64,000 nucleotides of DNA, taken from the NCBI RefSeq assembly GCF_945859685.1, contig NC_079147.1, positions 141,632,645 through 141,696,644 on the forward strand. Direction: 5' to 3'. A model generated the notes under the pieces. It was not told the DNA's origin. It worked only from the letters and a program-made list of their open reading frames with translations, and searched no databases. Of the stretch, positions 10,795 through 22,050 are shown piece by piece. The position numbers and the translations under genes were made by a program. Each line of letters starts with the position of its first letter. Position 1 is the stretch's first letter. Origin of the DNA: Eupeodes corollae. Its lineage: Eukaryota > Arthropoda > Insecta > Diptera > Syrphidae.

Positions 10795-11620
10795 TTTTTG
10801 ACAGCTGTCACTTGGTTAATGCTCATTTAATAATCAATGGACTTACTCTTGAACAAAGTTGGCTAATTATGCAGATTCATTACCAAAATAATGGTTCGGT
10901 TTGAGTGATGCGTCCAATATTCGGTCCACATATAAGCCTTACAGAGTCGGTAATTTAAGCAACAATGGATCGGTTTTAAATCACCTTAACTCTAGTGGAT
11001 AATGCGCATCCTGAGAGACGCCATACATTGCGCACTGAAGACAATATTTCTGATGTGGAGCAGATTAACGAAGAAGACCCCAATGAGTCTATCCGTTACT
11101 GCGATTACCGGGCCGATTGTTAGACGAGATGGAAACCGATCCCAATTTTTGCAAGGTAAAGTTAACAAGAAATTGATCACTATCACAAGCCATTGCGTTT
11201 TGGTGTTCTCTATATAGACAGAAGAAATCATTGGTCCATATTACCCGCCATAGTGTCAAAGTCAATAAGGAACGCTATAGAATCATAATTATTGACTTTT
11301 TCGTTACAGAATTGTAGGATGTTGATGTGGACAATCAATGGTTTAAACGAGTCGGCACTACCTGCCATACAATCGAAGAAACTATCAATTTTAAGAAGAA
11401 AACTTTTTTGAGATCATTATTTTGCATCCTGGGCCTGTGGAGTGGCCTCTAAGATCTTAGGATTAAACAGCGGGAATATTTTTTGTACTTGTCTACGAAA
11501 ATAAGTCGGAGACAATTGACACCTTGGAATACAAATTTGGCACATTTTTACTCAGCGGATAGAATTTATTTGATTGCTATTCGATTAATATCATAAATCC
11601 TTATAAAGCTACATTCTTGG
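10795..11620 (+). mobile_element. Tc1/mariner element relic, DD41D (rosa-like) family
   Basis: The 5' non-coding part GTTTTTTGACAGCTGTCACTTGG is shared with copies at 17,007, 44,707 and 49,239. A transposase remnant follows from the ATG at 10,839: 'HYQNNGSV', 'MRPIFGPHISLTES', 'LVDNAHPERRHTLRTEDNIS' and 'EEDPNESIR' form the N-terminal DNA-binding part. After a large internal loss, 'VNKERYR' and 'DVDVDNQWFKRVGTTCHT' (about 11,265-11,370) correspond to the second catalytic block WFQQDGATCHT, whose aspartate is gone. Several in-frame stops and frameshifts are present. The 3' terminus was not identified. Confidence 0.75.
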
Positions 11621-11693
11621 CCATAACATTAAATACATGGGCTCTATTTCTTTTTGTAAACCAATACAATTAAAAAAAAAACCGACAATGGTA

Positions 11694-11971
11694 GGTTTCC
11701 ATTTGGAAATTATATCTTTAGGTATCATTTCGATGTTTTCCAAAAATAGAAGGGTTTTTATAATGGCCAAAATATGATGGCGAATTTTACTAAATTTTGA
11801 CGTTTATATCTCAATGTGCGGTCATTTTCCATGGTTTCCATTTGGAAATTATATCTTTAGGTATCATTTCGATGTTTTCCAAAAATAGAAGGGTTTTTAG
11901 AATGGTCAAAATATGATGGCGAATTTTAATAAATTTTGACGTTTATATCTCAATGTGCGGTCATTTTTCCA
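11694..11971 (+). repeat. Two near-identical tandem copies of a 139-bp unit
   Basis: Unit 1 is 11,694-11,832 and unit 2 is 11,833-11,971. They begin GGTTTCCATTTGGAAATT and differ at only a few bases (for example ATAATGGCC versus AGAATGGTC). I do not recognise the unit. It lies just 3' of the mariner relic and could include that element's end. Confidence 0.9.
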
Positions 11972-13417
11972 ACTAAAGCGTATATATATCTTTTTGAACG
12001 ATTGTTATGAACGATTTGTTTCAAACAGAAGACAAGTGAACCTACTTACCAATATTTTTTTCTATAATTTTAGTATCTTATTGTAGATCTTACCTGGAAG
12101 AAAAATAAAAAGAATATTTGAATTATTATGGAAAACATGTGTAACTATAATTATATTAAATTTGTTTGTGTACATTCAATTTAACGAAATGAACAAAAAT
12201 TTCAACAATGCTCCATATTTTCCATTGTTTAGGAGTAAAAGTCATTTCTATTGCTAGGTCTTTAAACAATTAGACGGAAAAGTATGAAAGAAAAAAAACA
12301 GTTTGAACAAAACAAATTACACCTATTATTATATTGTTTTGACCTTAATCTAGGAACCTATCAATTTAGCAGTGAAAGCTTCCATTTAAATATGAGTCAG
12401 TAAAAAGCCTTCCCATAAACTACGTAGACAAAAAAAAAAAACAATTATTATTTGTCCCAACGTTTATAAAAGAAAACTTGGTTGGTACCGTTGTTTTTGT
12501 ATTTATAAACTATTTCTCTTCATTTTCAGTTAACAATATAATTGTCATGTTATCTTCATTCATAGGTTTTGATGTTTCCATATGCACCTCTATGTGATTC
12601 ATATCAATTCCGTATTTCTAGTAACTCTAATAGTTCTACAGTTTAACAGTCTAGTTGCGTTAGATAACTGTTCTATTCAAGCCTCTTTTTATTAGAATTA
12701 TATGTATTATAATGGTGTGGCAAGATTATCTTGTACTTGAACATCTTTACGATACGCATCAAGACAGCAGCCGAGCAGAGGTAGCAAACGACATAAATAA
12801 ATGCCCTAACTAAACAAAGAACTTTTAGGTACCTACATTTTGGCCCTGAAGTCTGTAGGTTGGGTTGGTGTTGAATCGTGCTGCGGATATGCCTCGTTGA
12901 GCGGAACCAACTTTTTTTTTTATAAAAACCAAAAATAAGCTGATGGCAAAATTGAAAAAAAAAAAACAAAACAAAAATAGAGGATAACTCAATTGGAACG
13001 GTTGCTACTTTTAACTTAAGAAAATTAAAATTAAAATACAAACAAAAGACTGTGACTAACACCCGCATCAGAAAGGTTTAAAAATACTTTGCATGAGTGT
13101 TTTTCGCGGCGGCGGATATAGATGAACAAGGTGCTAACTAATGAACTCAAAATCATTAATGCATAATATTAATCAAAATAGACTAGGTATTTGAATACTG
13201 ATTAAATGAAGTCAATGACCAGCAGCGTCGGCGTTTGTTCGTGATCTTGACTTAAAAACCCAATGTAACTTTTTTGCATCACATCAATACTTAAAATCTT
13301 TTTCTCATAAACATGCTTACCTTAATATTGTGTTTTCATAGTTCAAAGAAAACCAGTGAAAAATCTTTTAGAACTTCATGGTGATTATTTAAGATGTAGT
13401 GTACCTATTGCACGAGG
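11972..13417. other. AT-rich non-coding stretch
   Basis: No recognised element. The 131-codon minus-strand frame at 12,673-13,068 is long for this window, but it is low-complexity (poly-Phe from A-rich DNA) and I do not support it as a gene. A small CGCGGCGGCGG patch occurs near 13,107. Confidence 0.45.
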
Positions 13418-13650
13418 TGGTGCAACACGTCGTATGAGACCAGGGCTTGGTGATTCACCCATTCCTGTGTGATAGTAATGTCAGTAATGGAGGGGACCTA
13501 CAGTTTTAATGCCGAATCCAAACGGATACTTTTTTTGGCAAGAACTACTCTTGGAGGATTTGTCAATCCTTAGCAAGAGGCAATACAAGTGAAAAAGACT
13601 TTAGTTTGACAAGGCAGGGATTAAGCCCCAAGACCTCTGCCAGGAATACT
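13418..13650 (-). mobile_element. tRNA-derived SINE, copy S2
   Basis: It matches the shared SINE body: on the plus strand GGAGGGGACCTACAGTTTTAA, GAATCCAAACGGATA and AGAACTACTCTTGGAGGATTTGTCAATCC. The minus strand carries GGCTTAATCCC at the B-box position (about 13,618-13,628). The A-box end of the tRNA head has been lost, so a pol III promoter is incomplete. Confidence 0.7.
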
Positions 13651-14099
13651 ATCAAACAACTATCAAACAACATTTTTTTTAAATTCTTGACTGGATGAGG
13701 CTTGACAATAAACTTTTTCCGACAAAAACACTCGAACGAGGCAAGGCTGAGTTAATAAGTAAGAAAAGATAAAAATATTAAGCTGCGAAGCATGCGAAGC
13801 AGAAATAAACCTAGGATAAGAAAAGATTAACTGATGACGAATTAATCAAAAAAAATGTTGATAACAAACTTCGGATCTTTACCGGGAATTTTAGATTCCT
13901 TAATAGGTGACGTTGAGCCAAATATTAGTGGCAGCCCCAAACTGAAAGAACATATTACCGCCACCCAAAGAAATGCAATGGGACAAAAGTCTTTCAGCAG
14001 TGCCCTGGCACGATACCACCTTCGCCAACAGACTCAATTCACATAATGTGGATATCCAAAACTATCAACCAGGTTGATCCATGCATGATACTCTCCGGT
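13651..14099. other. Non-coding or unrecognised; possible upstream part of an RTE copy
   Basis: A 63-codon plus-strand frame at 13,855-14,046 precedes a recognisable RTE linker. It could be the decayed end of the RTE endonuclease domain, but I could not match specific motifs. Confidence 0.3.
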
Positions 14100-15672
14100 A
14101 TACATATCCTGGCTAGGATATCCCAATCCAAGCCAAAACAAGAAAGAACTATGAAAGATTTGACGTTCGACTGGTACTATTGCAAGAGATTGCCACGAAC
14201 CGATCAAGTCTCTTACAACTTCTTAAGAGCTCCTGTCAAATATTGAAAACCAGTGGAAATATTGCTTCTTAAGTGCTATGTTTCACAATGGCCATCACAT
14301 CAAAATTTGATTCGACGATTTGTACCGGTAAGCACACGTAGTTAAACAAGCGACACATAAAACGACGATGCACAGAAGGATTAGAGCTGCTTGCGAGTTC
14401 TTCGAGCAGAGGACGATAAAGGAACAATGCTTTCTTTGAAAGAAAAAAAACAAGAATGAGAAGCTCACGATCAAGGTAATAGATGAATGTCACAATAAAA
14501 ATGAGGTTCGGAAATTTTATCAAACGGTACAACAAACATCTCATGTTAAGACGATCAGTAGTAAACTCTTAATAGATCCACAATCTATGCAAAGAATATG
14601 GAAAAATCACTTTTCTACACTAAAAATAAAACGGTGCTGACGAATTGAATTCCGCTGCAAGATAGATAACACCGTTTAGAACAAAAATTCCGCATATCCG
14701 ACCTCAACGAAGTGAAGATAAGTATACCTCATCTTAAGTTCAACAAAGCTGCTGGAGCTGATGGCATTGCTGCCGAATTATTCCAGAAAGAGGACGCTCT
14801 GAACTGCGTCACTTATAGAGGTACAATCTCCTAAAAATGTCTTATAAAATCCTTTCTGCCGTATTACGTAAACGTCTGAAGCCGTTCTTCAACTACAACT
14901 GATCGGACAATATCAGTGGAGATCCAAACCAAGAAGATCGACCATTGACCAAATACTAACATTACAGCAGATCTGTTGTCTAAGTTTTAGACACAACATC
15001 TTCAACATCGTTCTAGAAAGAATTATAATTCCAAAGTGTCATTTCTGTGGCGCTATTTTGAGATTTGCAACGAAAGAGGAGAAGATGGTTTTGTTTTTAA
15101 TTAGGGCAAGACCAAGTATAATGCTGCCAATTAGAAAGCCATCCAATGACGTAATCATTGAAAAAAACTCGCATGGGTAGATATAACTTTGAGGTATTTA
15201 AGACCTACGCTACCGCTTAATTAAACGAAGAATAAATCTTTCAAATCGTTGCTTCTTTGGACTTATAAGGCACTTGAGTATTAAAGTCCTCCCTCGACGA
15301 AGCTAATCACCTTCTATAAGACACTCACCATTCCTGGCTCTCCTTTACGTTTGTCCATAGATGGGGAGTGGAGAAAAAGATACAATGATGAACTGTACAG
15401 TGATACTGATCTAGTAAAAAAAAACAAATTTAACGACTTAGATGGCTATATCATGTAGACCGAATTTACATCAAGGATCCAGCCCAAAGGTCTTCGTATC
15501 CACAGTAGAGAAAGTTCGCGACTCAGGTTTCGCACGCAGGTGGGAAAGGACCCCACAAAAATCTGCGTGTGAAACTGGAGATATCCAGCAAGCTATTGGG
15601 CCTAGCTAGGTGGAGACGCATGTTGGTTAAGGCATAGGTCTGTTCTGAAGCGCTACTTTAAGTATGTGATGT
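14100..15672 (+). mobile_element. RTE-clade LINE, long decayed copy (R2)
   Basis: The endonuclease-RT linker is visible at about 14,230-14,560 ('NIENQW', 'FDDLYR', 'RIRAACEFFEQRT', 'NEVRKFYQTVQQT'). The start of RT follows ('LKFNKAAGADGIAAELF' at 14,730-14,785, then 'NCVTYRGT' and 'SYKILSAV'). After deletions come the C-terminal part (15,280-15,600) and a 3' end CGCTACTTTAAGTATG at about 15,647-15,662. The tail is a mutated form of the TAAG repeat seen in copies R4 and R6. It is full of stops and frameshifts, but covers more of the element than any other copy here. Confidence 0.75.
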
Positions 15673-17006
15673 TTGATTGTTTTATACCATTTTTACATAT
15701 ACAAAGCTCTTAACATAAAAGAAACGAATTCTAACTTTGTTAGCTCTTTGCAAGTCGGTCCATTCTCTAATTTGGACTAATATATGGACATTAAGTGTCA
15801 AGAATATCATTTGGGCTTGTTCAACGTCATTTAATTTATTGCAAACTGGGCAATCCATTTTACCTCATTCACCTTTCTATTTATTTGTTTTGTGATACAG
15901 TGACCCAATTTAATAATAAAACTTTAAGCTACATTCTCTTCTCTTACTGTTACCATCACTAACCTCTTTTTGTTGATCTCATTCTGATGATAGTAAAATT
16001 ACAAGACAAATCAAATTCTTTGTGTATATTATGTATGTATATGAGTACAATTGATTGTTAAATCTATTATTTATAAATAATCGCTTTTTTGATATAAATG
16101 TATAATAACAGAAACAGAAAGATATTCATATTGTATGTAAAATGTAATATCCTATATTAATGAAATTCATTTATTTCAGCATATCAATATAATATTATGT
16201 AATAATTCTAATATCGAATGATATTGTTTTGAAGACATCATATGTCAATATAGAATATTTATTTAGTTTGTGTGTGTGTTTTTTTTAATAATAAGCAAGC
16301 AATAATTTATACAACAGAAGACAGTGTTTCCGATTCTTTTCTTTGATTAAAATATAATAAGGTATGATGTTTGTTCTGAACTATATAACATCTGTTTTGA
16401 TGGTTTTCAATATTCAAGTTGCAAAAACTTAAGCATGGTTTGTTGGTTTTGTGCCATAGGGCAAGACAATGTATGAATTTATTGACGCCATAAACTTTCA
16501 CTGTTCATTCACACACATACATATAGATAGAGGTATAGACTTAGGTATGGATGTAGTGAAGGTTAAGAACATTAGATAGACTCATTTAGACAAGGTTTAG
16601 ATATGTTGTGTTTTGGTTGTTTTGTTTTTAATTTATGGATTTGGGTCTAGTTCCCACAAAAAAGATCCATTATCTTGCTTTATAGGTAATTAGGTATAAT
16701 TTGGAAATGTTTTTTTTTGTTTGTCTTTTAAGACTATACTTTGAACAAAGATATTTTATTCAAAGATTGCATTAAAATTAAAACTTTAATACGACTTTTT
16801 TAAAGCCATCATTGAGTTTATGTCCAAGTATATTAATGTTTAAAAACTGTTACGTAACCACTCAACTCAAAATGTCTTAACCTATATTGCCAATTCAAGC
16901 TCTTTATTAACATATAATGCATAACATGCAATTAAAATCTGAAGACTTAAACTTTTAGACAATTAAGTTTGGTTAATACACAGCTTTTATAAATTTTGAG
17001 ACGAAA
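15673..17006. other. AT-rich non-coding stretch with a TG microsatellite
   Basis: A short (TG)n run lies at 16,268-16,279. No gene-like frame is supported; 16,307-16,501 minus is a chance frame. Confidence 0.45.
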
Positions 17007-17402
17007 GGGTGTTTTATTTTTAGACGTGTTGTTTTCAATCTGGCAAATTTTTTTTTCGAAATTGGTCTTTTTGACAGATGTCACTTGATTTTTCTGAGTT
17101 TGAAGAACGTTCGCAAAAATAATTTTTTGATGGAAATTTTGGTGAGCGCATTATATGGCGTCATGTGTCTGTGGGCCATTGTTTGGGTTTTTTGAAGTCA
17201 TTTGCCTACGAAGAAAAACACTAAACAGTTGACTCCTTGAAAAAGAATATTCGGTGTTTTATTGTTGACTTACGGCTACGAGGCAAATGTGTCCGAAATT
17301 TATTTGAGTAGGCCGTGGCAATGGCAAAACTCTACATTTATAAAAAGCATCAAATTATATGATTCTATATCTTATTGAAATCCACACATCTAAAAAACAC
17401 TT
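17007..17402 (+). mobile_element. Internally deleted DD41D mariner with both inverted ends
   Basis: The left end GGGTGTTTTATTTTTAGACG and the right end, read in reverse as AGTGTTTTTTAGATGTGT, are imperfect inverted repeats. The 5' untranslated part (AATCTGGCAAA, TTTTTGACAGATGTCACTTG) joins directly to the transposase C-terminus ('NFGERII', then 'DSLKKNIRCFI..LRLRGKCVRNLFE'). About 800 bases of the transposase are missing, so this is a non-autonomous derivative of the element class at 10,795. Confidence 0.75.
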
Positions 17403-17639
17403 TTTTTAATTGTACATTAGTATAGATGTGTAGATAAATTCTAAAGCTTTGTTCAACTTGTGTATAAAATTGAGTCGTAGGAGGAAAATCTACAGAGAAC
17501 TCATTATCATTACTGCCTACTCATTCTATTTGATTCTTAATTACAGAGCCGGATTTACCGATAAGGGTTACTGTTTTTTTTTCTCAATCGACACAAGAAC
17601 GAGTGGAGACGATATTTCTTCCTAAAACTTTACTTTGAT

Positions 17640-17960
17640 TATAAAAATGTTGGTATCTTTACGATAGTCTCATGAAGTTCTTGGTTTCAATAGATGATAC
17701 ATCTTAAAATCAAGAGGTCTTCAATTGTGGAACATTGAATTATTCATCATCTTGAACGTCTCTTCTAAGAAAAGAGGTCTAGAGGTTTTAAATCAGAAAA
17801 TATTGGAGAGTAGTGAAAAATAACACGTCAGGGAACTTTTCTTGCTAACATACAATTTGGTGGTTGTTTCTGTTTTTTTTTTAGTGAATTTTAGTCATTG
17901 TATTGCTCTATTTTTAGTAATGACGTAGCTTTTTTAGCAGATTCAAAAGTGACATCTGCC
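17640..17960 (-). mobile_element. Possible mariner-like transposase fragment
   Basis: The plus-strand text CAGGGAACTTTTCTTGC at about 17,829 matches CAGGAAACTTTTCTTGC in the clearer minus-strand mariner fragment at 21,115-21,370, with weaker similarity around it. I see no catalytic motif here, so the call rests on that short match. Confidence 0.35.
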
Positions 17961-20900
17961 CAATATTGAGCTATTTGCAATTAAGACTTCTTATTCCAAC
18001 TGTCTTTGGAACGATTTGTCCAAAATTAGAAAGGGACTTGCTGTACGATAAACTCCACAATATTAGAAATATCGTATCACCTAAAATTGGTTCTATTGAC
18101 CAAAATCTTTTTCGGAACAAAATACAATAAAAAGGATGTCATATTTCCCAAATCAATTTTAAAACATCATACCTCCCTCACAACTGATGGACATATTTTC
18201 CAAAATTTGGCTATCTGACAAAATTTGTATGCATTTCAAGCATTACGACATTTTGAGTTTTAAATTTTTCTCTCAACCATTAAGCGAACAAAATTTTAGA
18301 TAGCCCAAAACTCGGAACATCAAAAAAACGTCCTTAACAGGTTTGTCTTTATTTCACGTTCAGAAAGGCCAATTTTCAAAGTGTAATAAAATGAAATGGC
18401 TTGCTTGCTCATAGTGCTACTACCCAGCCTTATGGCTATTATCAGTGAAATATGTATTTATGTGTGCGGGGGCAATGTGTCCAACTGCGATTACTCTGAT
18501 TGAGCTCATTATAGGATTTGGTTTAGGCTCGAAGTTGTGTGTACAAAAAGTTTTTTTTTAAATTCAAATTCCTTAAATGCAAAGAAACTTTGCACATATA
18601 CCAAATTGTTAATTGTGCTTAAGTAGGAGGGATGCAGGGAAACCTCACATGCACATATTTATACACCGTAATGCCGCGGTTATGACATTTCTAAATTTGG
18701 GCTCAACGATATTAAAAGTTGGTTTTGGCTTTTAGACAATTTTTTAGTGATGTTTCTTATGACGTTTCTCTTTTTGGGCTTTATGTCGTTTTATAATTTG
18801 GGTTATAAATATGTCGTTATAATGCCAAAAATAAACGTCATAAAGCCGAACAACTAAATTATAAGACCTATACTAACATTTTTTGAAATTTTTTATTTAA
18901 AATTTATTTGGGCGTTACGACATTTGCTTTGCTTTTTTTTGGCTATTGTTTTTAACTTTTGACTGATTTTGGACCTTATGACATTAAAGGATTTGGCGAA
19001 AAGACCTAAATCCTCTGATTCTATCCAAAAATTTATCATTGACTTTCAATACTTCTATTTTGTCTATGAAAAATTAGAATCGTTCACCTGGGCGTATACT
19101 TACTATTTTTTTTTGTTTCCACACTCCAAAAAATTGCTTGCGTAATCGAAATCTCACACACATTTTGGTACTAAACTTAAAATAATACAATATAAATATA
19201 ATATAATATAATTTAACATCTTCAAACTTAAACAAGACTCAAACGCCTTGAATTCTTTGTTTTCCAAAAATCCAACACTGTTTCTCGTATAGGTTTTAAT
19301 AGCTGGCAAACATTTCGTTGTTTCAATTACAATTTTTGTTCAAATTTAATTGTGTTAATTTAAAGTTGTGTGTTAGTGTGTTTTTAAAGAAGCAGCTTTG
19401 ATATTTCCTGAGAATGCTTCTCAATTAAACTAATTACAGTCTATACTCTGTCACTTAGTTAGTGTGTGGGGAAGAAGTTTGTGTATATATATAAAGTTAA
19501 AACCACCACCTAGTTTCATTCAAACGCAATTCGCAGACGAATGATGTCTTTAACTACATTAACACACACATATATGTATGCAAGTTTGTACGTTTAATTA
19601 TCTAATTATATAATTAAGTTAGTGAAGGATGTTAGATTGTTAAATTGTTAGATATGAGACATACATTAAAAAAGACGAATGTGTCGTAGGATTTTACTTC
19701 TTAATATTACAATAATTTATCTACTCGTATATGATTTGAGAGGTTTTGAAAGATATTTACGTGAACTTTTTTAATGTTCTTTCTGAAGTTTGACTCAACT
19801 TTATTTTACAATGATCTGCGTGTGCTAATGATGTCGTAACTTTGAAACCCTCTCTCGTTTCACAACATTATTTTTTTTAATGAATCTATAAATTACCTTA
19901 AAATTACAAAGAAAAAGCAAGAGTGATGTTTTTCATTTTTTTGTATTTCTATCTAGAAAACAATTGAATCACACATGTATCAACAACAACAAGCTATAAT
20001 GGCTCTTCAAGTCTTAAAGTCTAATGTAGATATAATAAATGATACAGCATTCCACAAAACCATAAATTAGTTTCAAAACTCCCACACTTCAATGGCGCGT
20101 TGTCCACAAGAGCAAGTGCTTTTAATTTTCCCATTATTTATATTTTTTTTTTTTGCAAAAAAAGAAAAACCAAAAATAAAACATAATTGAAAGTGAATTT
20201 GTATGAAACTAAATAAGTTCCATTGTTAGAACTTAAAATTATGTCATCGCATTTAAGCTGCGTTTCCGCTGGCTGTATAGCAAATTTATGTATAGAAACA
20301 AAACTATATGCGACGAGCGACTGAGACTGTGAGGGCATCTACTCTTCATAGACTTTATAATTCTATTCAACCATGAAAAACAACAACAACAACAAAAAGC
20401 AAGGGTTAAAAGAAAATATAAGACTGACACGCAGTTTACTTAAAGTTCGTAGTTTTTCTTCAAATGAAAAATGAGGTTATACGCACATGTTGTGATGTTA
20501 AATTACGATCATTTTCAGAGACTTAGTGTACTTTAGCGAGTCTGCACTGTACACATAGGGAAGCAACAGGGCAGCTTGACAAGAAACATTTTCATAAAAG
20601 TACATATGACTAACCTAGATCGAATCTTTTTATGTTCACATATAAACGAGTACATTATTCCAAAATAAAAAGAAGATGATCAGTATAAAGATGTAAAGTG
20701 TAATCAGTAGATGTTTTTGGCTTTGGTACAGCTTCCATTAAATATTTCTACACATGTTTTTTCTAATCACTTACAGGCATAATGCTCATCATTTTAAAAA
20801 GACTCATTATTAAAACTATGTCTTGAGGTGAATTTTCTCAATTAGCTGAGAATTCATGATTTTTCTGGTTTGACAATAAATTCTAAAAAATTTGTCAAAC

Positions 20901-21114
20901 CAATCAAACTAATTTACCTTTTGTTAAGTTATTTTATATTGGACAGGCACAATAAAGTAGGGTATTCAAATAGGAAGTTTTATTTTGATGTTAAAAATAA
21001 CGAATGTTTTTGTTTAATAGTAAAGGGTTTGTTTTTCTCATTATTGATAGTAAAACGACACAGCTAATGTTGCAGCAACATATCATTTTCATAAAATGAA
21101 TTCAAAAATTTCAG
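17961..21114. other. Long AT-rich non-coding stretch
   Basis: It has no supported gene. It includes a patch at 18,670-18,980 in which variants of TTATGAC(A/G)TTT and TATGTCGTT recur in both orientations, a TATAA-type repeat at 19,186-19,214, and (AAC)n at 20,378-20,395. From about 19,300 the sequence looks like ordinary host intergenic or intronic DNA. Confidence 0.45.
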
Positions 21115-21370
21115 CTTTAGGATCCCTTATCGTTTGTGGAAATGTGGCTTATATTAAATTTTAAGATCTCGGTGGCCACAGAGAAGTAAGACTATCAGGA
21201 AACTTTTCTTGCAAAATTGCTATTGCTACGTTTCTTGTGCATCATAAAGTGTCAGCCGTTTTGTTGAAAATAAACGTCAACAAAATAATGAATTCATCAT
21301 TAATCATATCTTGATAGTGCAATCAATTGACAACTTATTACTTGATCACTGCCTGCACCTTCCCAAAGTT
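21115..21370 (-). mobile_element. Mariner-like transposase fragment (catalytic block)
   Basis: On the minus strand there is 'VDVYFQQNG' (second catalytic block, WFQQDG in the family, with Asp replaced by Asn), then 'VAIAILQEKFPDSLTSLWPPRS' broken by a frameshift. The WPPRS motif (TGGCCACCGAGATCT in reverse) precedes the third catalytic Asp in this family. No terminal repeats were found; the piece ends close to the next RTE fragment. Confidence 0.65.
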
Positions 21371-21399
21371 AAACAGTTACACGACTACGATCAAAAATT

Positions 21400-22050
21400 A
21401 TGTTTGATTTAACTGAATTTTGCAGGATGACCTATTCAATTAAGATGACAAATCCAACAGCCTTGCTCTCCAGCTTAGACGAGTTAAAGATAGCCGCTGG
21501 AGCAGATAGCCTGATTGCCGAAGCATATACCTCCGATAAACGAAAACTCACTATTGTTTGGTCGACTATATATAGAGTAATCAGTCTCGTGAACACCGCT
21601 TACAAAATCTTCCCTGTCGTAATATGTGAACGTCTTAAGCCTATCGTCAACAACTTAATGGGTTCTTATCAGACATTAGGCTAGTAAAGTTCACAGTCGA
21701 TCAAATATTCACATTACGACAGTTCCAGCAAAAAACCCAAGAACATCAAAAAGACAACCAATATCACTTCATCAATTTTAAGGCAGCATATAACAGGGTC
21801 TACAAAGACGAATCGTATATCACCACATCTAGTTTTGACATCCCTGCCAAAACTCGTCCGTTTGAGTAGGATGACCATATTCTATAATGAAAGAGGAACT
21901 TTTTTTTAAAGTCTGCCAATTTCTCGTATGTGCTGATGACACTAAAATAATCGGAAGAACTCAGCGTAATGTCAAGTGGGTTTTTGTGAATATATTGAGA
22001 AAGAGGCGGCAACAATAGGTTTGGCGGTTATTGAGGTTTCATCAAGAAAA
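21400..22050 (+). mobile_element. RTE-clade LINE, reverse transcriptase fragment (R3)
   Basis: The frame at 21,400-21,684 carries 'SLDELKIAAGADSLIAEAY' and 'NTAYKIFPVVICERLKPIVNN', the fingers of the RTE reverse transcriptase. Further on are 'HFINFKAAYN' (FKAAYDS motif) near 21,765 and 'YADDTKIIGRTQRN' near 21,930. The copy ends at about 22,050, where a family B LINE on the opposite strand begins without a visible duplication. Non-functional. Confidence 0.8.

Noticed and set aside
12673..13068. 131-codon minus-strand open frame
   Set aside because: It consists largely of Phe/Leu/Ile runs from A-rich DNA, has no domain or context, and is a plausible chance frame in AT-rich sequence.
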